A stretch of 64,000 nt of DNA from Stenotrophomonas lactitubi (GTDB taxonomy: Bacteria > Pseudomonadota > Gammaproteobacteria > Xanthomonadales > Xanthomonadaceae), in the NCBI RefSeq assembly GCF_002803515.1, contig NZ_PHQX01000001.1:1-64000 (forward strand), written 5' to 3'. The position numbers were made by a program, and so were the translations under genes. Below are positions 8,508-16,312 of this stretch, piece after piece. Position 1 is the stretch's first letter, and every line of letters starts with the position of its first letter. The notes under the pieces are model-generated. The model had not been told where the DNA came from. It was given only the letters and a program-made list of their open reading frames with translations, and did not search any database.

Positions 8508-9620
8508 TCACCAGTCCATGTGCATGAACCACAACGCCGCGAAGGCGTCGATGATGATCACCAGCGAGATCGTCTGCACCACGCTGGAGGTGGTGCGCTC
8601 GCCGACCGACTGCGCTGTGCCTTCGACCTTCAGGCCTTCCAGGCAACCGATCAGGCCGATCACCAGCGCGAATACCGGCGCCTTGGACAGCCCCACCAGC
8701 ATGTGCCGCACTTCCATCGTGTCGTGCATGCGCGCGATGTACATCTGCGGCGGAATATCCAGATCGAACGCGCCGACGGTGATACCGCCAGCCAGGCCGG
8801 CGACCATCGCGATGAAGGTCAGCAGCGGCAGCGTCACCAGCAGCGCGACCAGGCGCGGCAGCACCAGCAGGTCGATGGGGTCGAGCCCCAGGGTGCGCAT
8901 CGCATCGATTTCCTCGCGTGCCTTCATTGCACCGATCTGCGCGGTGAAGGCACTGGCGGTGCGGCCAGCCAGCACGATCGCGGTCAGCAGCACGGCGAAT
9001 TCGCGCAGGAAGGCGATGTTGACCAGTTCGACCACGAAGATCTCCGCGCCGAAATCGCGCAGGATGGTCGAGCCGAGGAAGGCGATCACTGCGCCGACCA
9101 GGTAGGACAACAGTGCCACCAGCGGCACCGCATCCAGCCCGACCTGCTCCATCTGGTGCACGGTCGCGGTCAGGCGGAAACGCCGGGGTTCCTTGACCAG
9201 GCGTGCGGCCTTGACCAGGTTCTCACCGAGGAAGCTGCACAGCGCCTTGATGTTGTGGCCCGTGGCGTGGACGCTGACGCCCAGCCGCTCCAGCGCCGCC
9301 AGCACGCCGAAGTCACGCTTCGGCTTCGGACGGTCGTCGGCCACTTCTTCGATGGTGCACACCAGCGCCTGGTGGTCCGGGCGGAACTGCAGCGCGTGTT
9401 CACCGAGATCGGCACGATGGGCGACGCGCAGCACCTGCAGCACGCCGGCCGAGTCGAGCAGCTCGATGCCGGTGGCGTCGATGCCGGTCAGCTTGTCCGG
9501 AACGCCACGCAGCACTTCGGCCGCGGCCAGCGCGGTCTTGAGGGTCCAGTGGCCGGACAGCCGGATCAGTCCCGGATCCTGAGCGTCCTGTTCGAGCTGG
9601 GGGGCGTGGGTCGGGGTCAT
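8508..9620 (-). CDS. mlaE: MlaE-type lipid ABC permease with N-terminal STAS-like domain
   Basis: This encodes the inner-membrane permease of the MCE lipid transporter. Residues 1 to about 100 look like a STAS (MlaB-like) domain, with IRLSGHWTLKTALAAAEVL and GIDATGIELLDSAGVLQVLR. In E. coli MlaB is a separate protein, so here it is fused to MlaE. The permease part has about five hydrophobic helices and the family stretch REFAVLLTAIVLAGRTASAF, then EIDAMRTLGLDPIDLLVLPR. I chose the ATG at 9620; an ATG at 9629 is equally possible and neither has a convincing Shine-Dalgarno site. It is the first gene of the operon, divergent from thrE across about 100 bases. Confidence 0.88.
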   Translation of the reverse strand: MTPTHAPQLEQDAQDPGLIRLSGHWTLKTALAAAEVLRGVPDKLTGIDATGIELLDSAGVLQVLRVAHRADLGEHALQFRPDHQALVCTIEEVADDRPKPKRDFGVLAALERLGVSVHATGHNIKALCSFLGENLVKAARLVKEPRRFRLTATVHQMEQVGLDAVPLVALLSYLVGAVIAFLGSTILRDFGAEIFVVELVNIAFLREFAVLLTAIVLAGRTASAFTAQIGAMKAREEIDAMRTLGLDPIDLLVLPRLVALLVTLPLLTFIAMVAGLAGGITVGAFDLDIPPQMYIARMHDTMEVRHMLVGLSKAPVFALVIGLIGCLEGLKVEGTAQSVGERTTSSVVQTISLVIIIDAFAALWFMHMDW

Positions 9621-9721
9621 GGGGGCCATTCGGGTCGCAGCATAACCGTTCTGAATTGCACGTCGCGTCGAACCAGGATGAATTTCTCCAGCAGAGCCTG
9701 ACGTAGGTAATACTACGGCGC

Positions 9722-10981
9722 ATGTCCGCAGACGCTCACACGATCCCCACGCCCCAGGCCACCTACGCGCAGCGCGTGGCCTTTGTTTCCGAGATCGCCG
9801 GCCGCCTGCACAGCTACGGCACAACGGCCCAGCGCCTGGAAGCGGCGGTGGTTGCATTGGCCCGGCAGCTCGATCTGGATTGTGAACCGTGGTCGAACCC
9901 CACCGGCATCATCCTCAGTTTCAGCGATCCGGCGCAGGCCATCGGCTCCAGTGACATCACCCGGGTGATCCGGCTGGCGCCCGGCGAGAACGACCTGCAC
10001 AAGCTCAGCGTGGCTGACGGAATCGCCGAAGAAGTGGCCAACGGCCGCATGAGCATCGCCCAGGGTCACACCGCGCTGCGCCAGCTGGACAAGGATCCGG
10101 GCCGGCGCGGCAAGCTGCGCACCATCCTGTCCTTCACCCTCGGTGCGGCCGGCGTTGCAGGCATGTGGAAGCTGCCGTGGCTGGACATCGCCACCGCCGG
10201 TGTCATCGGCCTGCTGATCGGCCTGCTCGGCATGGTCACCGACAAGCGCCCGGCCAGCCGTGAAGCGGCCGAAGCACTGGCGGCGCTGCTGGCCGGCCTG
10301 GTCGCCACCGTGGTTGCCACCTTCGTGGGCGCGCTGAATCTCAACACGGTGATCATCGCTTCGCTGGTGGTGCTGCTGCCGGGCATGTCACTGACCAATG
10401 CGGTCAATGAACTGGCCAGCCAGCACTGGGTGTCCGGCACCGCGCGCTTTGCCGGCGCGTTGACCACGATCATGAAGCTCAGTGTCGGCGCGATGATCGC
10501 GGTGACCCTGGCCGATGTGCTGGGGCTGGACCCGATGATCCGTGCCTCGCGGCCACAGGGGCCGTGGGTCGAGTGGGGCTCGCTGCTGACGGCGGCGTTC
10601 GCCTTCGCCATGTTGTTCAAGGCCAATCGTCGCGACTATCCGTGGGTGATCGCCGCCTCGGTGGCCGGCTACGCGATCTCCAAATTTGGTGGTCATGCCT
10701 GGGGTACGCCGGCCGGCATCTTCCTGTCGGCGATGCTGCTGACCGCTGGCGGCAACCTGTTCGGGCGCGTGGTCGGCCGTCCCGGCGCGATCATCCGCCT
10801 GCCGGGCATCATCATGATGGTGCCTGGCAGCACCAGCCTGCGCGGCGTGCTGACCCTGGTCCAGCAACAGGACGTGGGCGCCGGCCAGAGTGTGTTCCTG
10901 ACCGTGTTGAACGTGGTGATGGCGCTGGTCGCCGGCCTGCTGTTCGGCAACCTGCTGATGCCGGCGCGCAAGACGCTGTAG
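9722..10981 (+). CDS. thrE: Threonine/serine exporter family protein (ThrE)
   Basis: This 419-residue inner-membrane protein belongs to the ThrE family, which exports threonine and serine using the proton gradient. The N-terminal third is the soluble ThrE domain (YAQRVAFVSEIAGRLHSYG, PTGIILSFSDP), with a protease-like fold in the family. About ten membrane helices follow in two sets, the second being the ThrE_2-like half (GTPAGIFLSAMLLTAGGNLFG, PGIIMMVPGSTSLRG). The start ATG at 9722 is the first in frame, with GTAGGTAATAC upstream and no clear Shine-Dalgarno site. The stop codon TAG is embedded in the GTAG head of a SMAG palindrome, and a bidirectional terminator follows at 11053. The real substrate has not been shown for this homologue. 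Confidence 0.88.
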   Translation: MSADAHTIPTPQATYAQRVAFVSEIAGRLHSYGTTAQRLEAAVVALARQLDLDCEPWSNPTGIILSFSDPAQAIGSSDITRVIRLAPGENDLHKLSVADGIAEEVANGRMSIAQGHTALRQLDKDPGRRGKLRTILSFTLGAAGVAGMWKLPWLDIATAGVIGLLIGLLGMVTDKRPASREAAEALAALLAGLVATVVATFVGALNLNTVIIASLVVLLPGMSLTNAVNELASQHWVSGTARFAGALTTIMKLSVGAMIAVTLADVLGLDPMIRASRPQGPWVEWGSLLTAAFAFAMLFKANRRDYPWVIAASVAGYAISKFGGHAWGTPAGIFLSAMLLTAGGNLFGRVVGRPGAIIRLPGIIMMVPGSTSLRGVLTLVQQQDVGAGQSVFLTVLNVVMALVAGLLFGNLLMPARKTL

Positions 10982-11042
10982 GTGTGGACCGTTGGCCCGC
11001 ACACCCTTGAATGGTGTGGGTGTGGACCGTTGGTCCACACAC
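10978..11042 (+). repeat. SMAG-like tandem palindromes overlapping the thrE stop codon
   Basis: GTAG at 10978-10981 includes the thrE stop codon. It is followed by GTGTGGACCGTTGGCCC and, after a CACACCC..GGGTGTG pair, by a second GTGTGGACCGTTGGTCCACAC. The arrangement of related hairpins behind a GTAG head fits the SMAG family. The transcript of thrE will end within or just after it. Confidence 0.7.
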
Positions 11043-11052
11043 CGGATAAAGA

Positions 11053-11080
11053 AAAAACGCCGGCTTTCGCCGGCGTTTTT
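11053..11080. terminator. Bidirectional intrinsic terminator between thrE and the H-NS gene
   Basis: The stem ACGCCGGC/GCCGGCGT has a TTTC loop, five A residues on the left and five T residues on the right. It can therefore end transcripts from both strands. The two flanking genes are convergent. Confidence 0.92.
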
Positions 11081-11100
11081 CATTGCGACCCGATCTGGCC

Positions 11101-11484
11101 TCAGGCCTTCTTGATCAGGAAATCTTCCGGCTTCTTGCTGCCCTTGGCGGTCAGCTCGGCCATCCAGCGCGGCTGCTTGCCACGACCGGTCCAGGTTTCC
11201 TTCGGGTTGGCCGGGTTGCGGTACTTCGGTGCAACCTTGCCCAGCTTGCGGCCGGCGGTCTTGGACGGGGCCTTGGTGGCCTTGGCGACCTTGCGCGCGC
11301 GCGGTGCGGGTTCACCACCGAACAGTTCCTCGATGGTGTAACCCTCGGTCTTGGCCAGCTTGCTCAGCTGGGCACGCACCTTGGTGATCGGGCGACGCTT
11401 GGCGACGATGGTCTGCTGCTTCTTGGCTGTGCGGATCAATGCGCCCAGCTCACGTGCCGACAGGCCGGTCAGGTCGATGCTCAT
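11101..11484 (-). CDS. H-NS family histone-like nucleoid-structuring protein
   Basis: This small basic protein (127 residues) binds and silences AT-rich DNA. The C-terminal H-NS DNA-binding motif is clear, with KYRNPANPKETWTGRGKQPRW containing the Trp-Thr-Gly-Arg-Gly core that inserts into the minor groove. The N-terminal half is the coiled oligomerisation part, followed by a Lys/Ala-rich linker. I start at the ATG at 11484, which is preceded by GGAG nine bases upstream; the frame also opens with an in-frame TTG just before it. The organisation matches the xanthomonad H-NS-like proteins such as XrvA. It may silence the AT-richer fimbrial and adhesin promoters in this window, which is inference. 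Confidence 0.9.
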   Translation of the reverse strand: MSIDLTGLSARELGALIRTAKKQQTIVAKRRPITKVRAQLSKLAKTEGYTIEELFGGEPAPRARKVAKATKAPSKTAGRKLGKVAPKYRNPANPKETWTGRGKQPRWMAELTAKGSKKPEDFLIKKA

Positions 11485-11674
11485 CAACGATTACTCCAGA
11501 AACTAATTTAGGGACAGGGACGAGCCGGTCCGTGGCGTCGCGGGACAGAGTAATGAGGAATTAATCCCAGCACAAACAGTTGCGGTCACCGTCTGTCGGC
11601 TGGCTGGCCCGGTTGCGACCATTTTGACCGGATTATGTCCGCTGCGATTTTCCGGGGGCGGCCATCCGGCAAAG

Positions 11675-11702
11675 AAAGACCGGGGTATACCCCGGTCTTT
11701 TC
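11675..11702 (-). terminator. Terminator of proS
   Basis: The perfect palindrome AAAGACCGGGGTATACCCCGGTCTTT lies three bases beyond the proS stop codon. A T-rich stretch continues on the minus strand, which fits an intrinsic terminator. The remaining bases back to the H-NS start (11485-11674) hold no gene that I can support. Confidence 0.85.
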
Positions 11703-11705
11703 CGA

Positions 11706-13409
11706 TCAACCCTGCAGGCGCTGCAGCAGGGTGGCCTTGTCCAGGCTTTCCGCTTCGGCGGCGCGGCGCGAGCGGTACTCGAAGGTCCCTGCGGCCAGGC
11801 CGCGCTCGCTGACCACCACCCGGTGCGGGATGCCGATCAGTTCCATGTCGGCAAACATCGCGCCCGGGCGCAGGCCGCGGTCGTCCAGTGCGGCATCCAG
11901 ACCGGCGTCGCGCAGCTCCTGCAGCAGGCCTGCGGCCGCATCGGCCACGGCAGCGTCGCCCTTCGGATTGATCACACACACCACCACCTGCCACGGCGCC
12001 ATCGCGTCGGGCCAGATGATGCCGGCGTCATCGTGGTTCTGTTCGATCGCGGCGGCGACCACGCGCGAAATGCCGATGCCGTAGCAGCCCATCGTCATCA
12101 CCGCAGCCTTGCCGTTCTCGTCCAGCACGGTGGCATCGAGCGCCTTCGCATAGGTGCGGCCCAGCTGGAACACGTGGCCGACTTCGATGCCGCGGGCGAT
12201 TTTCAGTTCGCCGCCATCCAGCGCACGATCACCGGCACGCACGTTGCGGATATCGGCCACTTCCGGTTCGGCCAGGTCGCGGCCCCAGTTGACGCCGGCC
12301 AGGTGGAAACCGGCTTCGTTGGCACCGACGACGAAGTCGGACATCGCCGCCACTTCGCGATCGGCGACCACGCGGATTGGCTTGGCCGGCGCGACCGGAC
12401 CGAGGAAGCCCGGCACGCTGCCGAGGTATTCGGCGATCTCTGCTTCGCTGGCAAAACGCTGCTCGTCCAGGCCGGCAACCTTGCCCAGCTTGATCTCATT
12501 GACCTCGTGGTCGCCACGCACCAACACCAGCACGAACTGCTGTTCCTTGCCTTCACCGGCGATCAGCGCCACCGACTTCACGGTGCGCTGCAGGTCGATG
12601 CCGAGCAGGGCGGCAACGTCTTCGCAGGTTCTCTGGATCGGGGTCTCGACCTTGCGCAGCGCTTCGCTGGCCGCAGCGCGCGCAGCCGGATCGGCGGCAA
12701 TGGCCGCTTCCATGTTGGCGGCGTAGTCCGAACCGGTGGAGAACACCAGCGCGTCTTCACCGGAATCGGCGATCACGTGGAATTCCTGCGAGGCGTCACC
12801 GCCGATCGCACCGGAATCGGCCTGCACCATGCGGAAGTCCAGACCCAGGCGGGTGAAGATGCGGCTGTAGGCCACCTTCATGTTTTCGTACTCACGCACG
12901 AGGTCTTCGTCGTGCAGGTGGAACGAATAGGCGTCCTTCATCAGGAACTCGCGCGCACGCATCACGCCGAAGCGCGGGCGGATCTCGTCGCGGAACTTGG
13001 TCTGGATCTGGTAGAAGTTCACCGGCAGCTGCTTGTAGCTGGACAGTTCGCTGCGTGCGAAATCGCAGGCGGCTTCTTCGGCGGTGGGGCTGTAGCAGAA
13101 GGTCTGTTCCTTGCGGTCCTTGATCTTCAGCAGCTGCGGGCCGAACTTCTGCCAGCGACCGGTCTGCTCCCACAGTTCCTTCGGCTGGATGGTCGGAATC
13201 TGGAATTCGACGGCACCGGCACGGTCCATTTCCTCGCGGACGATGCGTTCGACCTTGCGCAGCACGCGCAGGCCCAGCGGCGACCAGGTGTACAGGCCGG
13301 ACGCGAGCTTGCGGATCATGCCCGCGCGCAGCATCAGCCGGTGGCTGGTCAGCTCGGCGTCGCTGGGGGTTTCCTTGGTGGTGTGCAGGTGGAACTGGGA
13401 GAGGCGCAT
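11706..13409 (-). CDS. proS: Proline--tRNA ligase
   Basis: This encodes the 567-residue prolyl-tRNA synthetase that charges tRNA-Pro, close to the 572 residues of the E. coli enzyme. Class II motifs are visible: motif 1 region ([20 protein letters not shown]), motif 2 ([21 protein letters not shown]) and motif 3 near the C-terminal side ([17 protein letters not shown]). An inserted YbaK-like editing domain lies between motifs 2 and 3 (about residues 230-390), so this is the bacterial-type enzyme that clears mischarged Ala-tRNA-Pro. I start at the ATG at 13409 ([20 protein letters not shown]), which matches the family. The longer open frame upstream runs through repeat DNA and is not coding. 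Confidence 0.97.
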   Translation of the reverse strand: MRLSQFHLHTTKETPSDAELTSHRLMLRAGMIRKLASGLYTWSPLGLRVLRKVERIVREEMDRAGAVEFQIPTIQPKELWEQTGRWQKFGPQLLKIKDRKEQTFCYSPTAEEAACDFARSELSSYKQLPVNFYQIQTKFRDEIRPRFGVMRAREFLMKDAYSFHLHDEDLVREYENMKVAYSRIFTRLGLDFRMVQADSGAIGGDASQEFHVIADSGEDALVFSTGSDYAANMEAAIAADPAARAAASEALRKVETPIQRTCEDVAALLGIDLQRTVKSVALIAGEGKEQQFVLVLVRGDHEVNEIKLGKVAGLDEQRFASEAEIAEYLGSVPGFLGPVAPAKPIRVVADREVAAMSDFVVGANEAGFHLAGVNWGRDLAEPEVADIRNVRAGDRALDGGELKIARGIEVGHVFQLGRTYAKALDATVLDENGKAAVMTMGCYGIGISRVVAAAIEQNHDDAGIIWPDAMAPWQVVVCVINPKGDAAVADAAAGLLQELRDAGLDAALDDRGLRPGAMFADMELIGIPHRVVVSERGLAAGTFEYRSRRAAEAESLDKATLLQRLQG

Positions 13410-13534
13410 CGTCGGCTTCGGATTACGGCAGAGACACCTATTCTGCCAGCCCGGCCGGGGGAGGGGTATCGGCCGGGCGGCGCCCGGCACCCGCCGAATC
13501 AAAGGCAACGTCAAAAGCGGGATTTCTGTGGGAT

Positions 13535-13636
13535 GGCGGGGTGGGTCCGGTTGCGGGGGACGCCGTAAACCCATCCATGGGGGCTTGGCCGCGGCATCCA
13601 TGCCGCGGACACCCCCGCAACCGGACCCACCCCGCC
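13535..13636 (+). repeat. Structured element A1 (25-base arms, 52-base core)
   Basis: The arms at 13535-13559 and 13612-13636 are perfectly complementary over 25 bases (class 1 arms, starting GGCGGGGTGGGTCCGG). The 52-base core starts ACGCCGTAAA. It can form hairpin P2 (CCCAT/ATGGG around 13570-13581) and hairpin P3 (CCGCGGCAT/ATGCCGCGG, 13589-13608), joined by GGCTTGG. The structure is followed by TTCGACAG. Five more copies are at 13819, 29630, 29939, 55629 and 55883. Confidence 0.88.
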
Positions 13637-13685
13637 TTCGACAGATTTCTGCGATCTGTCGGAATGGCATGGGCTGCTCTTGGTG

Positions 13686-13730
13686 GGTGTCGACCTTGGT
13701 CGACAGGTAGATCCACGCCATGCGTGGATG
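13686..13730 (+). repeat. Two SMAG-type palindromes
   Basis: GTGTCGACCTTGGTCGACA at about 13687-13705 is followed at 13707 by GTAG and the ATCCACGCCATGCGTGGAT palindrome. They sit between the two structured elements of locus A. The same GTGTCGACC palindrome recurs at 29891-29914 in locus B. Confidence 0.8.
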
Positions 13731-13772
13731 TTTTTCGTCCCGATTTCGAAATATCCGATTTCGATGGAGATT

Positions 13773-13796
13773 CATCCACGCATGGCGTGGATCTAC
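13773..13796 (-). repeat. SMAG palindrome, ATCCACGC class
   Basis: This is an inverted copy of the element at 13707, reading ATCCACGCATGGCGTGGAT followed by CTAC. Together the two make an inverted pair about 40 bases apart, the layout expected of a REPIN-like doublet. Confidence 0.82.
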
Positions 13797-13818
13797 TGGC
13801 CACCGGGAATCTGTCGAA

Positions 13819-13920
13819 GGCGGTGCACTGTGGGTTTGCGGGGTGTGAGCCGCATGGATGCGGCGACCAAGCCTCCATGGACGGATTCACGGCGTCCCCG
13901 CAAACCCACAGTGCACCGCC
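13819..13920 (-). repeat. Structured element A2 (class 2 arms)
   Basis: The arms at 13819-13843 and 13896-13920 are perfectly complementary over 25 bases. Their sequence (GGCGGTGCACTGTGGGTT...) differs from the A1 arms at about ten positions. The core is again exactly 52 bases and is recognisably the same as in A1 when read on the minus strand (ACGCCGTGAA start). It has compensated changes in both internal hairpins. It is preceded by CTGTCGAA, the mirror of the TTCGACAG that follows A1. Confidence 0.88.
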
Positions 13921-14013
13921 ATCCCGCGGGAAGCCGCTTTGGCTGTTGCCGTTGCTCCGGCTGTTGCTTGAAAGCCTCTGCGGGTGCCGGGCGCCGCCCG
14001 GCCGATCCCCCCT

Positions 14014-14391
14014 TCAACCCGCCGGTGGGCAGTACGCCTTGATTGCCGCCTCGGCCAGGCCCTTCTGCGCGCTGCGCTGTTCCGGGGTAAGTGCGGTATC
14101 GGCCTTGCCGTCGCCATCGGTGTCCTGCATCACCGGGCCGCTGCCCTCCAGCAGCGCCACGTTGGCGCGGGCGGTGCTGCATTGTTCCGATACCGGCGCG
14201 GCGGAAGGCTCCGGGGCCGCGTCCGTCGCCGGTGTCCTGGCCTGGGCTCGGGTCTCGTATTTGGCCCCGGTCGGCGGCGTTTCCGAATACTGGGTCACGC
14301 CCTTGGCGTCCTTCCACTTGTAGACGGGGCCTGCCAGCGCAGTGGTACTGGCCAACAGCAGCAGGTATCCCAGGCAGGACAGGGCACGCAT
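14014..14391 (-). CDS. DUF4124-containing secreted protein
   Basis: This encodes a 125-residue exported protein of unknown function. An N-terminal signal peptide (MRALSCLGYLLLLASTTALA) is followed directly by the DUF4124 motif VYKWKDAKGVTQYSETPP. A low-complexity Ala/Pro linker and a C-terminal part with DTDGDGKADTALT come next. I chose the ATG at 14391, which has GGAG six bases upstream, over an in-frame ATG 14 codons earlier. The gene is divergent from pssA across 80 bases. The DUF4124 family is widespread in gammaproteobacterial envelopes, and its role is not established. Confidence 0.85.
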   Translation of the reverse strand: MRALSCLGYLLLLASTTALAGPVYKWKDAKGVTQYSETPPTGAKYETRAQARTPATDAAPEPSAAPVSEQCSTARANVALLEGSGPVMQDTDGDGKADTALTPEQRSAQKGLAEAAIKAYCPPAG

Positions 14392-14471
14392 GGCAAACTC
14401 CGCAGAATGGGCGTAGAACGCCGATTGCAGCATTGGCGCCGACCGCTGGCAAGTCGATTAAACTGGATTCC

Positions 14472-15251
14472 ATGGACCCGATCACACCGCCGCCGCGCTC
14501 GCGCACGATTTACCTGCTGCCCAACCTGTTCACCACGGCTGGGCTGTTCTCTGGCTTCTACGCCATCATCGCCGCGGCCAACGGAGACTTCGTCAACGCC
14601 AGCATCGCCGTGTTCGTGGCGGCGGTGATGGATGGCCTCGATGGCCGTGTCGCGCGCCTGACCGGTACCAGCAGCGAGTTCGGCGTGCAGTACGACTCGC
14701 TGGCCGATCTGGTCAGCTTCGGCATGGCGCCGGCCCTGGTGATGTACCACTGGTCCCTGTCGGAACTGAAATACGACGGTGAGCTGGTCGGTCGTCTGGG
14801 CTGGGCGGTGGCGTTCCTGTACGCCGCCTGCGCGGCGCTGCGCCTGGCCCGCTTCAACACCCAGGTGGCCGTGGTCGACAAGCGCTGGTTCGTCGGCCTG
14901 GCCAGCCCGGCTGCCGCCGGCCTGATGATGTCCTTCGTCTGGGCCTTCGCCGATGGCACCCTGGGCTGGAACGGCAACGAGCTGCGCTTCGTGGCGCTGG
15001 CGGTGACCCTGGTCGCCGCACTGCTGATGGTCAGCCGCATCCGCTTCTGGAGCTTCAAGGGCGGCGCGGCCAAGGAGGGCGCCCGTTCGGACCGCGTCCC
15101 GTTCCTGGTGCTGGCACTGGTGCCGATCGCCATCGCCATCGCGGTGATCGACCTGCCACGCGTGTTGTTCGTCGTCGGCATCCTGTACGCGCTGTCAGGC
15201 CCGGTGATGTGGGGCGTGCAGCGCCTGCGCAAGAAGCCCGAGGCGGCGTGA
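14472..15251 (+). CDS. pssA: CDP-diacylglycerol--serine O-phosphatidyltransferase
   Basis: This encodes a 259-residue membrane enzyme that makes phosphatidylserine from CDP-diacylglycerol and serine, the precursor of phosphatidylethanolamine. The CDP-alcohol phosphatidyltransferase signature is complete: DGLDGRVARLTGTSSEFGVQ followed by YDSLAD, which supplies the conserved aspartates. About six to eight hydrophobic helices follow. It is the type II (Bacillus-like, polytopic) PssA, unrelated to the peripheral E. coli enzyme. The start ATG at 14472 gives MDPITPPPRSRTIYLLPNLF, as in relatives. Its stop overlaps the GTG start of the next gene. Confidence 0.94.
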   Translation: MDPITPPPRSRTIYLLPNLFTTAGLFSGFYAIIAAANGDFVNASIAVFVAAVMDGLDGRVARLTGTSSEFGVQYDSLADLVSFGMAPALVMYHWSLSELKYDGELVGRLGWAVAFLYAACAALRLARFNTQVAVVDKRWFVGLASPAAAGLMMSFVWAFADGTLGWNGNELRFVALAVTLVAALLMVSRIRFWSFKGGAAKEGARSDRVPFLVLALVPIAIAIAVIDLPRVLFVVGILYALSGPVMWGVQRLRKKPEAA

Positions 15252-15760
15252 GCCAGGACCTGCCCGTGTTGTGGTCCCCGGCCCAGCAGGCCTGGCTGCA
15301 GGCCATGGGCTATACCGTCTATCACGATGGCAAGTTGGCCGCCGAAATGGACGCGGCATTGCAGCTGAGCGTGGCTGAAGCCGCGGCATCGGCACCCGCG
15401 CCGGTCGCGCCGACGCGCACGGCGCCACCATCGATGCAGCACGCACCCAGCCAGCGCGACGCGGCGCCGGAACCTCGGCTCGAGCGCGCGCCACCACGCA
15501 CTGCCGTGCCGGTGGCGGCGCCGGATACCGTACCGGCTGCGGCCCGTCCGCTGCCCACCGGCAACGCGCGCCAGCCGCTGGTGCGCCTGCCTGATCGCCT
15601 GCAGATCGCGCTGTTGCGCGCCTCGGGCTGCAATCCGAACGACCCGGCCACACAGACGCTGATGGAAAGCTGGCCGCTGGAACAACTGCGTCGCGACCCT
15701 GCAGCCAAGCGCGCGTTGTGGCCGCAGCTGCGCGCGCTGCGCAAGGGCGCAACCGCATGA
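15248..15760 (+). CDS. holD: Probable DNA polymerase III psi subunit (HolD-like)
   Basis: This 170-residue protein starts at GTG 15248, overlapping the pssA stop as GTGA, and ends overlapping the rimI start as ATGA. An N-terminal segment WSPAQQAWLQAMGYTVY resembles the start of E. coli psi (a Trp, then LQQLGI). The C-terminal segment LRRDPAAKRALWPQLRAL resembles psi's ANPTARAALWQQI. The middle (about residues 45-110) is an Ala/Pro-rich linker. Placement directly before rimI is the same as holD-rimI in E. coli, which strengthens the call. Psi bridges the chi subunit to the clamp loader; chi (holC) is at 20365-20790 in this window. The assignment is from motif resemblance and synteny only. Confidence 0.68.
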   Translation: MSQDLPVLWSPAQQAWLQAMGYTVYHDGKLAAEMDAALQLSVAEAAASAPAPVAPTRTAPPSMQHAPSQRDAAPEPRLERAPPRTAVPVAAPDTVPAAARPLPTGNARQPLVRLPDRLQIALLRASGCNPNDPATQTLMESWPLEQLRRDPAAKRALWPQLRALRKGATA

Positions 15761-16254
15761 GTGCAGTCAGCCAGCCCGGGCCGGTGGCGATGCGCGCGCT
15801 GCGTGAGAGCGATCTCAATGCGGTGATGGCCATCGAAGTGCGTGGCTACCCCTATCCGTGGACCCGCGGCATTTTCCTGGATTGCCTGCGTGCCGGTTAT
15901 CCCGGCCTGGCGATGGAGCGCGATGGCCTGTTGATCGGCTATGGCGTGCTCAGCCTCGCTGCCGATGAAGCGCATGTGCTGAACATCTGCATCGATCCGC
16001 TGGTGCAGTCGCGTGGGCTCGGCCGCCAGCTGCTGCGTGCGCTGGTCCGTCTGGCCGCTGATCGAGGCGCGCAGCGGGTGTTCCTGGAAGTGCGTCCGTC
16101 CAATACGCCAGCCCTGGCGCTGTATCACAGCGAAGGCTTCAACGAGATCGGCCGGCGCCCTCGCTACTACCCTGCCGCGCAGGGGCGCGAAGATGCGCTG
16201 GTGATGGCGATCGAACTGGTGGACGGCGAGCTGGAGACAATGCCGCCGCTGTAG
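15757..16254 (+). CDS. rimI: Ribosomal-protein-alanine N-acetyltransferase
   Basis: This 165-residue GNAT acetyltransferase is expected to acetylate the N-terminal alanine of ribosomal protein S18. The acetyl-CoA-binding motif A is visible as ICIDPLVQSRGLGRQLLRAL, followed by FLEVRPSNTPALALYHSEGF and the RRPRYYP segment typical of RimI. The ATG at 15757 overlaps the preceding stop by four bases, so I prefer it to the upstream in-frame ATG. It is the third gene of the pssA-holD-rimI operon. Confidence 0.92.
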   Translation: MSAVSQPGPVAMRALRESDLNAVMAIEVRGYPYPWTRGIFLDCLRAGYPGLAMERDGLLIGYGVLSLAADEAHVLNICIDPLVQSRGLGRQLLRALVRLAADRGAQRVFLEVRPSNTPALALYHSEGFNEIGRRPRYYPAAQGREDALVMAIELVDGELETMPPL

Positions 16255-16278
16255 TCGGCGTCGCGTGGCCGCTGCGCA

Positions 16279-16301
16279 CGCCGGGCATGGCCCGGCGCTA
16301 C
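16279..16301 (-). repeat. SMAG palindrome, CGCCGGGC class
   Basis: CGCCGGGCATGGCCCGGCG is followed by CTAC, so it reads GTAG-first on the minus strand. It lies between the convergent rimI and DMT transporter genes. Related copies are at 27122 and 27158. Confidence 0.8.
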
Positions 16302-16312
16302 CGATGCGTTGT

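Larger units (their letters stand above)
13471..14003. repeat. Composite intergenic repeat locus A (two inverted structured elements)
   Basis: This fills the 604-base gap between proS and the DUF4124 gene. From left to right it contains a REP-like hairpin (GGCCGGGCGGCGCCCGGCAC, 13471-13490), a short A-rich linker, structured element A1 (13535-13636, plus), and SMAG palindromes at 13686-13730 and 13773-13796. It then has structured element A2 (13819-13920, minus), a GTTGCC-rich linker, and a REP hairpin of opposite orientation (13984-14003). The whole locus is therefore a near-mirror arrangement. I see no protein-coding signal in it. Confidence 0.88.

Noticed and set aside
13409..13775. N-terminal extension of ProS to 13775
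   Set aside because: The extra 122 codons translate REP and structured-element DNA; ATG 13409 gives the family N terminus.
13471..14003. CRISPR array
   Set aside because: The repeats are palindromic, of unequal size and mirror-arranged; there are no regular spacers and no cas genes.
13440..14010. Several 100-260 codon open frames running through repeat loci A, B and C
   Set aside because: They share a MDAAAKPP or MAWIY-type peptide only because they translate the repeats; there is no start signal and no conserved protein.
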